A DNA stretch of 64,000 nt from Pareuzebyella sediminis (GCF_008367235.1 NZ_VTZS01000001.1:1240001-1304000); one strand, 5' to 3'; positions 36,801 to 45,802 are shown, numbered from the stretch's first letter. Made by a program: numbers and translations. The notes: generated by a model not told the origin, from the letters alone.

Positions 36801-37219
36801 GATATCAAATCATGCCGCAGGTGAACGAGGTGTTCTACAATCAAAAAGGCAGATGGAACGTGAGTCCAGAAGTAATGAACAGATGGAGGTCGCCCGACAA
36901 TCCAGGAGACGGATTGCTTCCGGCCATACCTTTTCCGCGCTCGCATAATGCCTCTAATCTTTGGTTGGAAGACGGAGATCATGTATGGATCAAAAATGTT
37001 ACGCTAGGATACCAAATACCGGTTTCCGCACTTGAAAACACCTTTATTTCGGCACTACGTTTCCATTTTGGCGTTCAGAACTTGGCAAAATTCACCAGTT
37101 ACTCCGGGTGGAATCCACAGGTGAGTACGTTCGGCAACAACCCACAACAATTGGGAGTCGATGATTTTACCTACCCTACGAACCGCACCTACACCCTTGG
37201 TGTCAACCTTAATTTTTAA
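33806..37219 (+). CDS. SusC/RagA-type TonB-dependent transporter with STN domain (locus A)
   Basis: 1137 residues. A signal segment at about 28-45, an STN signalling domain (about 48-100, VDLNYSEVPLKRILNEI), a carboxypeptidase-regulatory-like beta domain (about 130-205, GASIVEKGTTNGTQTDFDGN), a plug with the TonB-box-like LDEVVVVGYG, and a long beta-barrel ending in an aromatic residue (GVNLNF). It takes up oligosaccharides across the outer membrane with SusD. The STN domain fits signalling to the FecR just upstream. SusD follows 10 bases later. Confidence 0.95.
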   Translation: MKKSDEDNSLDKERHKGLHLKMKFCFLSACLMMFQLSAHTVLSQKRVDLNYSEVPLKRILNEIQSQTDYRFFYNIKEIDDTQKTSLSASKATVPEVLKKLALKAHFEYKINKNQIILTRKKVAVLELQKTQINGTVKDQNGSPLPGASIVEKGTTNGTQTDFDGNFTLELSESNSILVVSYIGFATKEIAVNDQTEFDIVLEESAAGLDEVVVVGYGLQSKRKVTSAISEVDMDGAQDMPNSNSGQVLQGRVSGVTVAENNGSPGAAPSIRVRGISSINAGIEPLVVIDGFPVGNGIPQSLNPNDIEKITVLKDAASTSIYGARGTNGVILIQTLKAKESQSELTYNGTSGFQSVPNSWRPKTLNAQQYAQYNVERVQEINERSGTDSPVPQIYLDALGNSRNSGTDWQDLLMRNALFQDHNLTFRGGNSKFRGVVSAGYLSQQGTLLNTDFSRLSLRANTDASISDWLKVGTNMFVSFSDNNSIPESGSRGVIMKAVTASPLQSPFDAEGNLRPYIPADSPGYFAYANPIFEAQAVTNERIERDINVSVNLDMEILPGLHYKPQLYGRLLTREVNTFTPSTIGRFAIGNASNLSPGAPPFVNSGTNQKSDITNWGIDNLLNYDASFGNHYLSVLLGYTAQKQSGELSTINGTGFPSDATLNYLEAAEVSAAVTDLTNWSLAAYFARISYDYKSKYLLEMNFRREGSSRFGADNKYGNFPSASVGWRVSEESFFPEDFVMNELKFRASYGVTGNSAIGDFDRFGTLLSIPNLSNLSNNFNYVLSDNIEIGKSLTSLGSSNLKWETSRQLDLGLSMGFFRDAITLNASYFEKTTEDMLFNLSIPRASGFGSTRTNIGEMVNKGVDIELATRVNGENFTWNSNLNLSFIKNEVTYLPEEISQIVSRWNITQVGLPVGSLRGHVIEGIFNTQEQLDDPNLFAWPGARELGAYIFKDINDDGIISGVDMEDIGNPHPKVILGFNNVINYKNLSLSILTTGAFGYQIMPQVNEVFYNQKGRWNVSPEVMNRWRSPDNPGDGLLPAIPFPRSHNASNLWLEDGDHVWIKNVTLGYQIPVSALENTFISALRFHFGVQNLAKFTSYSGWNPQVSTFGNNPQQLGVDDFTYPTNRTYTLGVNLNF

Positions 37220-37229
37220 ACCCATAGTG

Positions 37230-38750
37230 ATGAGAAAATATAAATCAACAATACCATCAAAGATTTTACTACTATTGCTGGCCACATTACTATTATCGGC
37301 CTGTGATGACGAATTTTTAAACGTTACCCCGAACCATTTTTTGACCGAAGGTAACTTTTACCAAACCGAAGACGATTTTGATCAGGCCGTATTGGGAGTG
37401 TATGGAAGTTTACAAGATTATGTACTAAGCGCTCATTTTTTAGAGGAAGGAAGATCTGACAATACCACCTATGACAATCTCTTGGACCAAGGCTCGCTGG
37501 GGGGATCAAGGCAGTACGGTTTTCTTGATCAATTCTTATTGACCTCGGACGCAGGACCGATCAGTGAAGCATGGAACACTATTTACAGTGCCATAAAAGA
37601 CTGTAACGTTACGATGTTCTATTTAAACAATAGCCCGGAAATCGACTCTGCATTTGCAACACAGGCCGAAGCGGAACTACGTTTTTTCAGGGCATTTTAC
37701 CATTTTGTCGCCGTAAGGTATTGGGGCGATGTACCCTTGCTCATTGAACCGATCGGCTCTGCCGAAGAGGCATTCGCTATCGAGCGAAATCCAATTTCCG
37801 AGGTCTATGCCGCCATCGTTCAAGATGCGGAATTTGCCATGGCCAACTTACCGGCTTCCTATTCCGGAAACGATGTGGGGCGCGTCACCCAGGGCGCGGC
37901 AAGAATGCTTCTGGCAAAGGTCTATCTGACTCGGGGCGATTACGCCAATGCACAAACCCAATTGAATACCCTTGTTAACTCCAATCAATATCGGTTGCTG
38001 AACAACTACGCCGATGTCTTTGACCCGGCAAATAAGAACCATGCCGAATCGATTTTTGAGGTACAGTTCAAGGAAGGTCCGGAAGGCGAAGCCAGTAATT
38101 TTATCTACCAATTTGCTCCGGTAGGATCTAGGGGGGTGGTTATCTTAGGGCCGGAAAACAGTCCAGGTCGTAATATCCCAACATTGGATATGGTGGATGC
38201 GTACGAGGTGGACGATTTAAGGAAAGATATATCCATTGCTTTCTTTGACAGAGATCCCAGTCCGCTGTATTATGTCAACAAATACGACCACGATTCAGAT
38301 CCCGATTTCTCAAGGGCACCTGATAATTGGCCTATTTACAGGTATGCCGATGTTTTATTAATGCTCGCCGAAGTTATTAATGAACAAGGCTACCAAACGG
38401 GTACGTCATTCGATATGTTGAATATGGTCAGAAGTCGGGCAGGATTGCCAGAACTGACCCCGAGCCAACTGCCTGATCAAGAATCATTTCGCGAAGCAGT
38501 TGCCCAAGAACGAAGGGTTGAACTCGCCTTTGAAAACCATCGTTGGTTCGATTTGGTTAGAACAGGCAAGGCTGTTGAAGTAATGACTGCCTTTGGTATT
38601 GAAGAAATGGCCAATCCTACCCTTGTACCACCAGATTTTATTGCCTATGGTCCCCAATCATTTCAAATAACCCAAGACAAACTCCTATATCCGATTCCTA
38701 TAAACGAATTGGACTTAAACCCAAACATGATACAAAACCCCGGGTATTAA
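37230..38750 (+). CDS. SusD/RagB-type glycan-binding lipoprotein (locus A)
   Basis: 506 residues from ATG 37230, chosen because it gives a lipoprotein signal peptide with lipobox LSAC; the longer frame runs into susC. The order after the Cys (DDEFLNVTPNHFLTEGNFYQ, then repeated helical TPR-like segments, RFFRAFYHFVAVRYWGDVPL, YRYADVLLMLAEVINEQ, and FENHRWFDLVRTGKA near the end) is typical of RagB/SusD proteins. It covers the SusC barrel and binds glycan at the surface. Substrate cannot be read. Confidence 0.95.
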   Translation: MRKYKSTIPSKILLLLLATLLLSACDDEFLNVTPNHFLTEGNFYQTEDDFDQAVLGVYGSLQDYVLSAHFLEEGRSDNTTYDNLLDQGSLGGSRQYGFLDQFLLTSDAGPISEAWNTIYSAIKDCNVTMFYLNNSPEIDSAFATQAEAELRFFRAFYHFVAVRYWGDVPLLIEPIGSAEEAFAIERNPISEVYAAIVQDAEFAMANLPASYSGNDVGRVTQGAARMLLAKVYLTRGDYANAQTQLNTLVNSNQYRLLNNYADVFDPANKNHAESIFEVQFKEGPEGEASNFIYQFAPVGSRGVVILGPENSPGRNIPTLDMVDAYEVDDLRKDISIAFFDRDPSPLYYVNKYDHDSDPDFSRAPDNWPIYRYADVLLMLAEVINEQGYQTGTSFDMLNMVRSRAGLPELTPSQLPDQESFREAVAQERRVELAFENHRWFDLVRTGKAVEVMTAFGIEEMANPTLVPPDFIAYGPQSFQITQDKLLYPIPINELDLNPNMIQNPGY

Positions 38751-38803
38751 TGATTCTTTTCAAACCATTACAACGCGGTGTATTTAAACCTAAAAAAGAC
38801 AGT

Positions 38804-40138
38804 ATGATCAATAAACTATTCCCACTATTAGCGGTATTGACGCTATCTTGTTTTACTTCCTGCAAAGAGGCCAAACAAGAAACCAAGGAAGAAGTTCAAG
38901 AAAATCTTCCGAACATTGTATTTATTCTTTCCGATGACCAGGCGTGGACGGATTACAGCTTTATGGGCCATGAACATATCGAGACCCCGAATATCGACAG
39001 GTTGGCCAGGGAAAGCCATACGTTCACCCATGGTTACGTGCCCACTTCATTGTGCTCTCCGTCCTTGGCATCAATAATTACCGGGGTTTACCCCCGATAT
39101 CACAAGGTATTGGGCAATGACCGGGTACTCCCCACCGATGACAAAGAGGGAAAGCCGGCCTGGACCGCGTCTTGGAGGCATGAAAACTATATTCCGGTAA
39201 TCGAAAACTTCAAAAAACTGAATACCCTGCCCAAAATGTTAAAGGATAAAGGATACCTCTCCTTTCAAACAGGAAAATGGTGGATAGGGAATCACGCCAA
39301 TGGAGGTTTTGACTATGGTATGACCCACGGCGATCCCGAACGTGGCGGAAGACACGGTGACTATGGGCTTGAAATAGGCCGTAAAGGCATGGATACCCTT
39401 TACAGTTATATCGATTTGGCGATGGAGAAAAAGAAACCTTTTTTTATGTGGTATGCTCCATTTTTACCGCATTCACCCCACAATCCCCCAGACAGTCTGT
39501 TGCAAAAATATTTACCAAAAGCACCTACGGAATATGTGGCCAAATACTGGGCCATGTGTGAATGGTTCGATACCACCTGTGGTGAACTGATGGATTATAT
39601 TGAAGAGAAAGGCCAGACCGAGAATACCCTTTTCGTGTATGTTTGTGACAATGGCTGGGTGCAAAACGAAAACAATGGCGCCTATAATCCGATTTCAAAG
39701 CAATCACCCTACGATTACGGATTACGGACGCCGATTATGTATAAGTGGAAAGGAAAGATAACTCCGAATTTTGACGAGCGTTCCCTGACAAGCAGCGTCG
39801 ATATGGTACCCACGGTATTGGATCTTTTGAATATGGAGCGACCTGACAATCTGGATGGCATCAATGTGCTCGATGATACCGAACGAGAAAATCGAGACGC
39901 CATTTTTGGGGAGATCTATAACCACGACTTCAATACGGTAGAAGAAAGTTTAAAATATAGAATGGTGATGACAGATCCTTATAAGCTCATCATACCCAAC
40001 GAAAAAAATAGGCCTGGCGAAACTATTCAATTGTACAATATTTACGAAGACCCCTATGAAGAGAATAACCTTGCGGACAGCCGCCCTGAAATAGTCGAAA
40101 AATTGAAGGGTACGATTGAATCCGAATGGAATGAATAA
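38804..40138 (+). CDS. Sulfatase-family lipoprotein with atypical CSPSL site (locus A)
   Basis: 444 residues from ATG 38804, giving a signal peptide and lipobox FTSC; an ATG at 38750 overlaps the SusD stop. The metal-binding start is NIVFILSDDQAWTDYSFMG; GKWWIGNHANGG and YVCDNGWVQN follow the family. The maturation site reads LCSPSLASIITG: Cys84 and Pro are there, but the usual Arg of CxPxR is Leu88. Related Bacteroidota/Planctomycetes sulfatases carry such CxPSL sites, so it may be active, but formylglycine formation is less certain. As the only catalytic gene of locus A it implies a sulfated glycan. Confidence 0.87.
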   Translation: MINKLFPLLAVLTLSCFTSCKEAKQETKEEVQENLPNIVFILSDDQAWTDYSFMGHEHIETPNIDRLARESHTFTHGYVPTSLCSPSLASIITGVYPRYHKVLGNDRVLPTDDKEGKPAWTASWRHENYIPVIENFKKLNTLPKMLKDKGYLSFQTGKWWIGNHANGGFDYGMTHGDPERGGRHGDYGLEIGRKGMDTLYSYIDLAMEKKKPFFMWYAPFLPHSPHNPPDSLLQKYLPKAPTEYVAKYWAMCEWFDTTCGELMDYIEEKGQTENTLFVYVCDNGWVQNENNGAYNPISKQSPYDYGLRTPIMYKWKGKITPNFDERSLTSSVDMVPTVLDLLNMERPDNLDGINVLDDTERENRDAIFGEIYNHDFNTVEESLKYRMVMTDPYKLIIPNEKNRPGETIQLYNIYEDPYEENNLADSRPEIVEKLKGTIESEWNE

Positions 40139-40258
40139 TGTATTTCCAATATACACCGAGGCAATAAGAAGCTAGAACTGATTTTTTTGATTTTTGGACC
40201 TTCTATTTTCGGATCTTTTCGCGCTGAACATGGGTAAAAAATACTTAAAAGTAATATT

Positions 40259-40270
40259 AGGGCGGTACAC
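40259..40270 (+). promoter_or_regulatory. GGGCGGTACACA motif, copy 1
   Basis: A GC-rich motif in AT-rich intergenic DNA, 48 bases before the Crp/Fnr gene. Ten bases (GGGCGGTACA) are repeated exactly in front of the next gene. Confidence 0.45.
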
Positions 40271-40317
40271 ATCATTTCGTCTACCATTTGCATGGTACTT
40301 TACTTTAACTTTGATAT

Positions 40318-40893
40318 ATGGATGTATCAAAAATACATAAGACTATTGAGCAGTACACTCCACATTTATCATTAAAATCCCGCAAAGAATTTGCTACGCT
40401 TTGTGAAGAACAAAACTTTAAAAGTGGGGTGCTTCTTTTTAAACCAAATCAACCCAATGATTCAGAGTATATACTTCTCAACGGTATTGCACGTACCTTT
40501 TTATTAAATACCGAAGGTGACGAAACCACACTATCCTTTTTTGAGGACCATTCAGTTTTACCTCCTTATGTCACACGTACTGCAAACGGAAAGTCTTTAC
40601 TATACTGTGAAATCATTACCGACTGCACCTTTGCTAGAATCAATGCAAAGGCCTTTGAATCTTTGATGATAGATAATCTAGAGATACGCGATTTCGGAAA
40701 CACGGTGTTGAGGCAAGAATTATTGAACAAAGTGCATAAAGAAATTCGAATGGCATCTTGGTCTGCCAAAGAGCGGTTAGCGCAATTCCGCAAAGACTTT
40801 TCCATGTTGGAAAATAAAATTCCCCACCCGATGATTGCATCCTATTTGGGCATAACCAATGTTTCCCTGAGCCGTTTGAGGAAACGACAATAA
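40318..40893 (+). CDS. Crp/Fnr-family transcriptional regulator
   Basis: 191 residues. An N-terminal cyclic-nucleotide-binding-like barrel (about 25-115, LLFKPNQPNDSEYILLNGIA and FFEDHSVLPPY) and a short C-terminal helix-turn-helix (IASYLGITNVSLSRLRKRQ). No iron-sulfur cysteine cluster as in Fnr, and the cAMP-contact residues are not conserved. Flavobacterial proteins of this type are mostly uncharacterised. A motif shared with the next gene lies upstream of both, so it could regulate itself and that gene. Confidence 0.88.
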   Translation: MDVSKIHKTIEQYTPHLSLKSRKEFATLCEEQNFKSGVLLFKPNQPNDSEYILLNGIARTFLLNTEGDETTLSFFEDHSVLPPYVTRTANGKSLLYCEIITDCTFARINAKAFESLMIDNLEIRDFGNTVLRQELLNKVHKEIRMASWSAKERLAQFRKDFSMLENKIPHPMIASYLGITNVSLSRLRKRQ

Positions 40894-40917
40894 TCGCTTT
40901 TTATCATTTGTTAATTT

Positions 40918-40929
40918 GGGCGGTACATA
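40918..40929 (+). promoter_or_regulatory. GGGCGGTACATA motif, copy 2
   Basis: The same motif as at 40259 (11 of 12 bases), 35 bases before the membrane protein gene at 40964. Confidence 0.45.
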
Positions 40930-40963
40930 ACCTTTGTTCCTTTGTAGGATACATCCAAAAAAA

Positions 40964-41518
40964 ATGAAAAAGCTAAGTGTGATTATTGAAAAGAATCTTC
41001 AGGTCAAAAAAGTATTGGCTCTTTTAATATTGACCAGCTTGATATATCTTATCATGTTGGGGGTAACCATTCCACTAGTTTCCACTTATGCTGAAGAATT
41101 GAAATTGTTGGATATGATGCCGATGGGGTACGACTTCGATGATGTAAACGCGCTGTTCAGTGCCCTTGGCCCCAAGGGCAGGAATGCGTATTTATACAAT
41201 CAGCTTCCTGTGGATATGATTTATCCTGCCCTTTTCGGCATGAGTTTTTGTCTACTGCTGGCTTATCTTCTGAAAAAGCTGAATAGGTATAATGGTAAGC
41301 TGTTCTACCTCTGTTTGCTACCCTTGTTTGCGGGATTTGCCGATTATATGGAGAATGTTGGAATCATCGTTCTATTGACCAATTATCCAAATTTAACATC
41401 AGGCCTGGTACCAATAACTGCTTTTTTCAGTCTTCTTAAAAGTGGGGTCACGACCTTGTACTTTCTAATTTTAATAGGGACATTTATTCTATTAGGAATT
41501 AAAACCCTAAAAAAATGA
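40964..41518 (+). CDS. Four-helix membrane protein of unknown function
   Basis: 184 residues from ATG 40964, chosen because it follows an A-rich stretch and gives a normal basic start. Four membrane segments at about 18-40, 88-106, 117-137 and 155-180. Between the first two lies an extracytoplasmic loop with DMMPMGYDFDDVNALFSALG. No catalytic motif. It shares an upstream motif with the Crp/Fnr gene, suggesting common control. I do not recognise a family. Confidence 0.7.
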   Translation: MKKLSVIIEKNLQVKKVLALLILTSLIYLIMLGVTIPLVSTYAEELKLLDMMPMGYDFDDVNALFSALGPKGRNAYLYNQLPVDMIYPALFGMSFCLLLAYLLKKLNRYNGKLFYLCLLPLFAGFADYMENVGIIVLLTNYPNLTSGLVPITAFFSLLKSGVTTLYFLILIGTFILLGIKTLKK

Positions 41519-41691
41519 AAAAATTATGTGTTTATGAATGACGCTGATGCTAACTTCCAGATTTGCCCCATAATACAAAGGAAGTTGGAAGATAAGGAAC
41601 TTACAGAGGTATTTTTCAGTCATCGTAATTTTTTCATGTAGTTGGAGTTAGGTTGGTTAAAAATTACGTTTATATATTATATGGAAATCCT

Positions 41692-43194
41692 TTATTCTTT
41701 TAAGGCCAGGATATATTCCGCGACGGCCATCTTTGCCTCATCGGAGAGATAATCTTGTGGCGGCATTTCAGGATAATCTTCTCTTAAATTCTTGGGGTTA
41801 TTGATATAATCAACAATGCCTTGCGGATTACCGCTATGTATGGCCTGCAGAATTTCAGTCGGTGGTCCAATCAATCGCGAACCAAAAGCGTGACAGCCAG
41901 CACACACGCCATAATAAGTTAATTCGCCCAGTTGGTCTTTAGAAACCGACCGATCAGGTACAGGTGCCGGAGTCATCATTGTAGGAATGTGTTGGGTATC
42001 CATTATTTGTGCAGGACCGTAATCTTCAATGCCAAAGGTGCGGTACTTATTCTTGTCCCTAATAGTACTCCCTGTTCCACCCCCATAGGCAAAAATATCC
42101 GGGCCTTTCGAGTCCATTTGAGTAAGCATGATCGCCTTAATCTCACCCGTAGGTTCATTCCCGTTGTTGTACATAATATTGTCAAGAATGACCACCCGGT
42201 CAGGATTTCCCTCTGAATTTGGGTCATTGGCCTTAGGGTCTCCGGTGGCTAGATCGACTATGGTAATGCCCGTATTGTTATTACCGGTAATGATGTTGTT
42301 CTCGACGATTACATCATCGGCTGCCATGATGAGAACGCCTGTACCGGCCGGAATACTAGAAACTGTTGATCCAGGGGCACCGAAATTTTCATGGTTGTTG
42401 TTGACCACGAAATTATTTCGGAAAATAATATCAAAGGTAGTTTTGATGGGCAACCCCGGTGTTATAAAAGCCAACAATCCTCCTGTATTATCATGGACGT
42501 AGTTGTTCTCGACCAAACAATGCCTAGAATTTTCAATCTCGATACCCGCCACACTATCAAATACTTCGTTGTGAAGTACGTCTACATTATCACACATGCC
42601 CACATAAATGGCGGCATCGGCGATAACGCTCAATACATTGTGTTCAATGAGTCCGTTTTTTCCGTATTGCGGAAAGATGCCATAAACGCCGGTATCGATG
42701 ATCCAATTGTTACGGATTACAAAATTGTTTCCGGCCTGGCCCATAATACCATTACCTTTGTAATTGATGATCTTGAAATTCTCTATTAAAATCCCGTTGC
42801 CCGAATAGAGAAAGGCATCGTTTATTTCTTTTTTTCCGTCCAAAGTGGGCCATTCTCCATTGATGACCACGCCTTGAAGGCTAATGTCGTCTTTGTCTAT
42901 GTAGACATTCTCTGAATAAGTGCCGGGGAATACACGAATCAAATCGCCCGAATTGGCTGTTTTGACCGCTTTCTGTATAGATGTACCATCTTTGACCTCA
43001 ATGATTTTTCCGTTGAAAGCTTTGCTTTGGGCTACTTGAGTAGTATCTCTTGACAGCCCTACATTTCTGTATTTGATGGTCGAAGGCATGGGTACGGTAG
43101 TTACTTCAGGAGATGAGAAAAATGATTTCCCCAAAAACACACCAGCAACGAGAAGAAAGATCGCGGCAATGATTTTGAACAGTGTTGATTTCAT
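41692..43194 (-). CDS. Parallel beta-helix protein fused to cytochrome c
   Basis: 500 residues. An N-terminal signal or anchor (about 7-27), a right-handed parallel beta-helix (about 60-375, repeated turns such as YIDKDDISLQGVVING, NFVIRNNWIIDTGVYG and VIVENNIITGNNNTG), then a C-terminal cytochrome c domain with CAGCH at 431-435 and a likely axial Met477 in EMPP. The helix part resembles the secreted beta-helix family often paired with another uncharacterised secreted protein (TIGR03805, named from memory). The heme domain suggests electron exchange with the di-heme peroxidase gene 20 bases upstream in the same operon. Substrate unknown. Confidence 0.85.
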   Translation of the reverse strand: MKSTLFKIIAAIFLLVAGVFLGKSFFSSPEVTTVPMPSTIKYRNVGLSRDTTQVAQSKAFNGKIIEVKDGTSIQKAVKTANSGDLIRVFPGTYSENVYIDKDDISLQGVVINGEWPTLDGKKEINDAFLYSGNGILIENFKIINYKGNGIMGQAGNNFVIRNNWIIDTGVYGIFPQYGKNGLIEHNVLSVIADAAIYVGMCDNVDVLHNEVFDSVAGIEIENSRHCLVENNYVHDNTGGLLAFITPGLPIKTTFDIIFRNNFVVNNNHENFGAPGSTVSSIPAGTGVLIMAADDVIVENNIITGNNNTGITIVDLATGDPKANDPNSEGNPDRVVILDNIMYNNGNEPTGEIKAIMLTQMDSKGPDIFAYGGGTGSTIRDKNKYRTFGIEDYGPAQIMDTQHIPTMMTPAPVPDRSVSKDQLGELTYYGVCAGCHAFGSRLIGPPTEILQAIHSGNPQGIVDYINNPKNLREDYPEMPPQDYLSDEAKMAVAEYILALKE

Positions 43195-43214
43195 AGTAAT
43201 ATAAATTGGATTGA

Positions 43215-44405
43215 TTAAACAGATGGTTTTAATCCAGAGGGTAGGTTCTCCGGTATTTTAGGTATAAAAGTTTCGTCGGTCAAGGTCTTTAGAAAGTCTA
43301 CGAGTCGGTCTAATTCATAATCGGACAATTCGGGCTCCCAGATATGCCAATGAATAATCAGGTTTTCATCTTCGGGTACTGCGTGTCCTCTTCCATCGGT
43401 ATAGAATTGAACGGTCTCGCGAAGGGTTTTAAATTTTCCTGAATGCATGTATGGGGCCGTCTTTTCAATATTTCTCAAACTCGGGACTTTAAAAGCGCCC
43501 CTTAAAGTTTTGTCCTGAAAAGGTACTTCTGCACCGGAATCTAGCGGTAAGCCGTCAGGCTCGGGGGTACCAATAACGGCGAACTGTTGGTTAGTGAATA
43601 GTGGGGGCGTATGGCATTCGGCACAGCGCGCTACAAAAGAGCGGAACACATTCATGCCTTCTATTTCTTGCTCGTTCAATGCCTGATGATACCCGTGGGC
43701 ATAACGGTCGTATTTGCTGTTCAGAGAAACCAAAGAAGCCTGAAAGGCAGCAATGGAAGTGTAAATTTCATCTAGTTGAATAGCGGAATCTTCGACTCTA
43801 TTAGGAAAAGCCTCTACGAACAGTTGTTGGTATTCTTCAATGGAATTTAAGGTGTTTAGAAGGTTGACCCTAGTGTTGTTCATTTCTTCCTTGGAAAATA
43901 ATGGACCTTGCATTTGTTCTTCCAAAGAAGATGCACGACCATCCCAAAAAAGTTTTCTCAAATAGCCTACGTTCCAAAGACTTGGAGCGGCACGTTTGAG
44001 TTTGTGGCCATCGTTACCAATGCTTGTAGGCAGGCCATCTGAAAATCCTTTATTTGGATCATGACAACTGGCACAGGAAATGGTTTTATTTCCCGATAGA
44101 ACAGGGTCAAAGAATAGATACCTCCCCAAATCGATTTGTTGCGGAGAAAAACCATCACGAATTTTAGGAAGTCCTGTTTGAAGTCCGCCGACCCCAACGT
44201 TATTAGGAGAATCGTACTGCATATATAAATTTTGTGCAATACACTCGTTTTTGATATTCTTCTTAAAACCTGGTGGGCAGTTCGAGTTTAACTTTGGAAG
44301 TTTCTCGTAATTTACGGAGGATTTTTTTGGAAGGAATAAAAACAGTGAAAAGGCCAGAAGGATTCCGGAAATACTTGATTTTAAAATACTATTTTTCTTG
44401 CTCAT
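43215..44405 (-). CDS. Di-heme cytochrome c peroxidase (MauG/CcpA family)
   Basis: 396 residues with an N-terminal membrane or signal segment (about 9-27). Two heme c sites, CASCH (111-115) and CAECH (261-265), and PSLWNVGYLRKLFWDGRASS are diagnostic of the bacterial cytochrome c peroxidase family. An extra Cys pair (NCPPGF and NECIAQ) lies near residues 43-56, before the first heme. It reduces hydrogen peroxide in the periplasm, or acts MauG-like on a partner protein. It is the first gene of a two-gene operon with the beta-helix/cytochrome c protein. Confidence 0.9.
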   Translation of the reverse strand: MSKKNSILKSSISGILLAFSLFLFLPKKSSVNYEKLPKLNSNCPPGFKKNIKNECIAQNLYMQYDSPNNVGVGGLQTGLPKIRDGFSPQQIDLGRYLFFDPVLSGNKTISCASCHDPNKGFSDGLPTSIGNDGHKLKRAAPSLWNVGYLRKLFWDGRASSLEEQMQGPLFSKEEMNNTRVNLLNTLNSIEEYQQLFVEAFPNRVEDSAIQLDEIYTSIAAFQASLVSLNSKYDRYAHGYHQALNEQEIEGMNVFRSFVARCAECHTPPLFTNQQFAVIGTPEPDGLPLDSGAEVPFQDKTLRGAFKVPSLRNIEKTAPYMHSGKFKTLRETVQFYTDGRGHAVPEDENLIIHWHIWEPELSDYELDRLVDFLKTLTDETFIPKIPENLPSGLKPSV

Positions 44406-44550
44406 TATCCTAATGACCTAATAACCGGCCTACCAGCTGAAAGAACCAAAAATCGGTAGTTCGATGCGAAATAAAAACAATTAGGGAAACCGCAAGGAGA
44501 ATTTATCGCTTTTGTTATGAAATGACCCTATGCTGTGACAAATGGGTCAT

Positions 44551-45399
44551 TTATAACTCAAGGGCTTCCTCGAATTTATCTCTGTAACCGATGGAAACGG
44601 GAAGCATTTCCCCAGAGGCATGTTGAACGATAAGTTTGTACCCCTTTCGGGTTTTTTTAAAGGAAGAAATTTTGTGTTTGTTGACCATATACGAGCGGTG
44701 TATTCGCACGATACTCGAATCAATGATTTTTGTTTCCAACTCTTTCAAACTTAATCGCACCAATTCTTTCGAAGCTTTTTCTCCTTTTAAATGATAAATA
44801 TTCAGATAATTTCCTGAAGATTTTACGTAAAGCAATTGATCATAATTTATGGCCAAGATCACCTTATTGTTCTCCCCGGTAATGGTCAAAAGTTCATTGC
44901 CTTTTTCGTGTACGGATGTTAAATTATTATGTTCGATTTTCTCTAAAGAGGCAAATTTGAATCGTACCGATAAATACCATAAAATAAAAAAATAGGGCGC
45001 TACCATTATAAGCACAACATACCTCAGGGTTCTATAATACTCATATATTTTCTCATTCAAAGAGGTTAATTCGGGACTGTAAACTACATAAATTCCAAAG
45101 GTTATTAAGAGTACTTCAGCAACAAACCATAACATAAAACTTGATACTTTTAGTTCTCGAAACCCTAAGGCAGGCCGTAAAATAAATTGGGTTAATAAAA
45201 GAACACCAATACCTATACTTACGTAACCAACGTACAGATTATCTCCCCATTGGTTCATGTTAAAAGGGGCGTAGACCGCCAAAAAAACAAAAACAAGCAA
45301 TGCCAAAAAACCAATTAGCAAGAATTTATTATTGAAAGAATCCAAATAAGGAAAACTTTTATTCAATATTTCTTTGATGGTCTTCATCTCGAATGCCAT
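44551..45399 (-). CDS. Membrane-bound LytTR transcriptional regulator
   Basis: 282 residues. Four membrane segments (about 24-46, 55-76, 85-105 and 125-145) are followed by a C-terminal LytTR DNA-binding domain (about 185-280): INYDQLLYVKSSGNYLNIYH and IVRIHRSYMVNKHKISSF. There is no receiver, so it is a one-component, membrane-tethered regulator. A second ATG 12 bases in is an alternative start. It is 145 bases upstream of the peroxidase operon on the same strand and may control it. Confidence 0.85.
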   Translation of the reverse strand: MAFEMKTIKEILNKSFPYLDSFNNKFLLIGFLALLVFVFLAVYAPFNMNQWGDNLYVGYVSIGIGVLLLTQFILRPALGFRELKVSSFMLWFVAEVLLITFGIYVVYSPELTSLNEKIYEYYRTLRYVVLIMVAPYFFILWYLSVRFKFASLEKIEHNNLTSVHEKGNELLTITGENNKVILAINYDQLLYVKSSGNYLNIYHLKGEKASKELVRLSLKELETKIIDSSIVRIHRSYMVNKHKISSFKKTRKGYKLIVQHASGEMLPVSIGYRDKFEEALEL

Positions 45400-45802
45400 A
45401 CGATTTTTTAATATGTATCTACTAAAGATAAAACAAACTTGACAATTGTCTAGATGCAGTAAATCTGTAGAAGGAACTCTTCCAAAAGGCAGTAGACAAT
45501 AAAACCCTGATGCGTTTAGCGGAAAATAGCTGTAGAGAATGAAAGCGATAAGTTTTCAAATTTTATTTTAAATAAGCCAACATAGTGGACCTTAACATCA
45601 ATGGAGATTGAACTAAAGTTTTATGAAACTGTTTTAATAGCTTATAACTGGGGGCCATCACCAATTCCATCATCAAATCCCTTAGAAATGCTCCGCATAT
45701 TTAAGTAACTACTTAAAAATGCACGGGGAATACTTCTTCCGCAAGTCGTTTTAAACGAACAACAATAGAACACCACGAACGACAATTATAAAAGAGAAAG
45801 CT

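Noticed and set aside
40306-40313. TAACTTTG, a perfect -7 promoter match before the Crp/Fnr gene
   Set aside because: It lies only 4 bases before the start codon, which would require a leaderless mRNA, so it is more likely chance.
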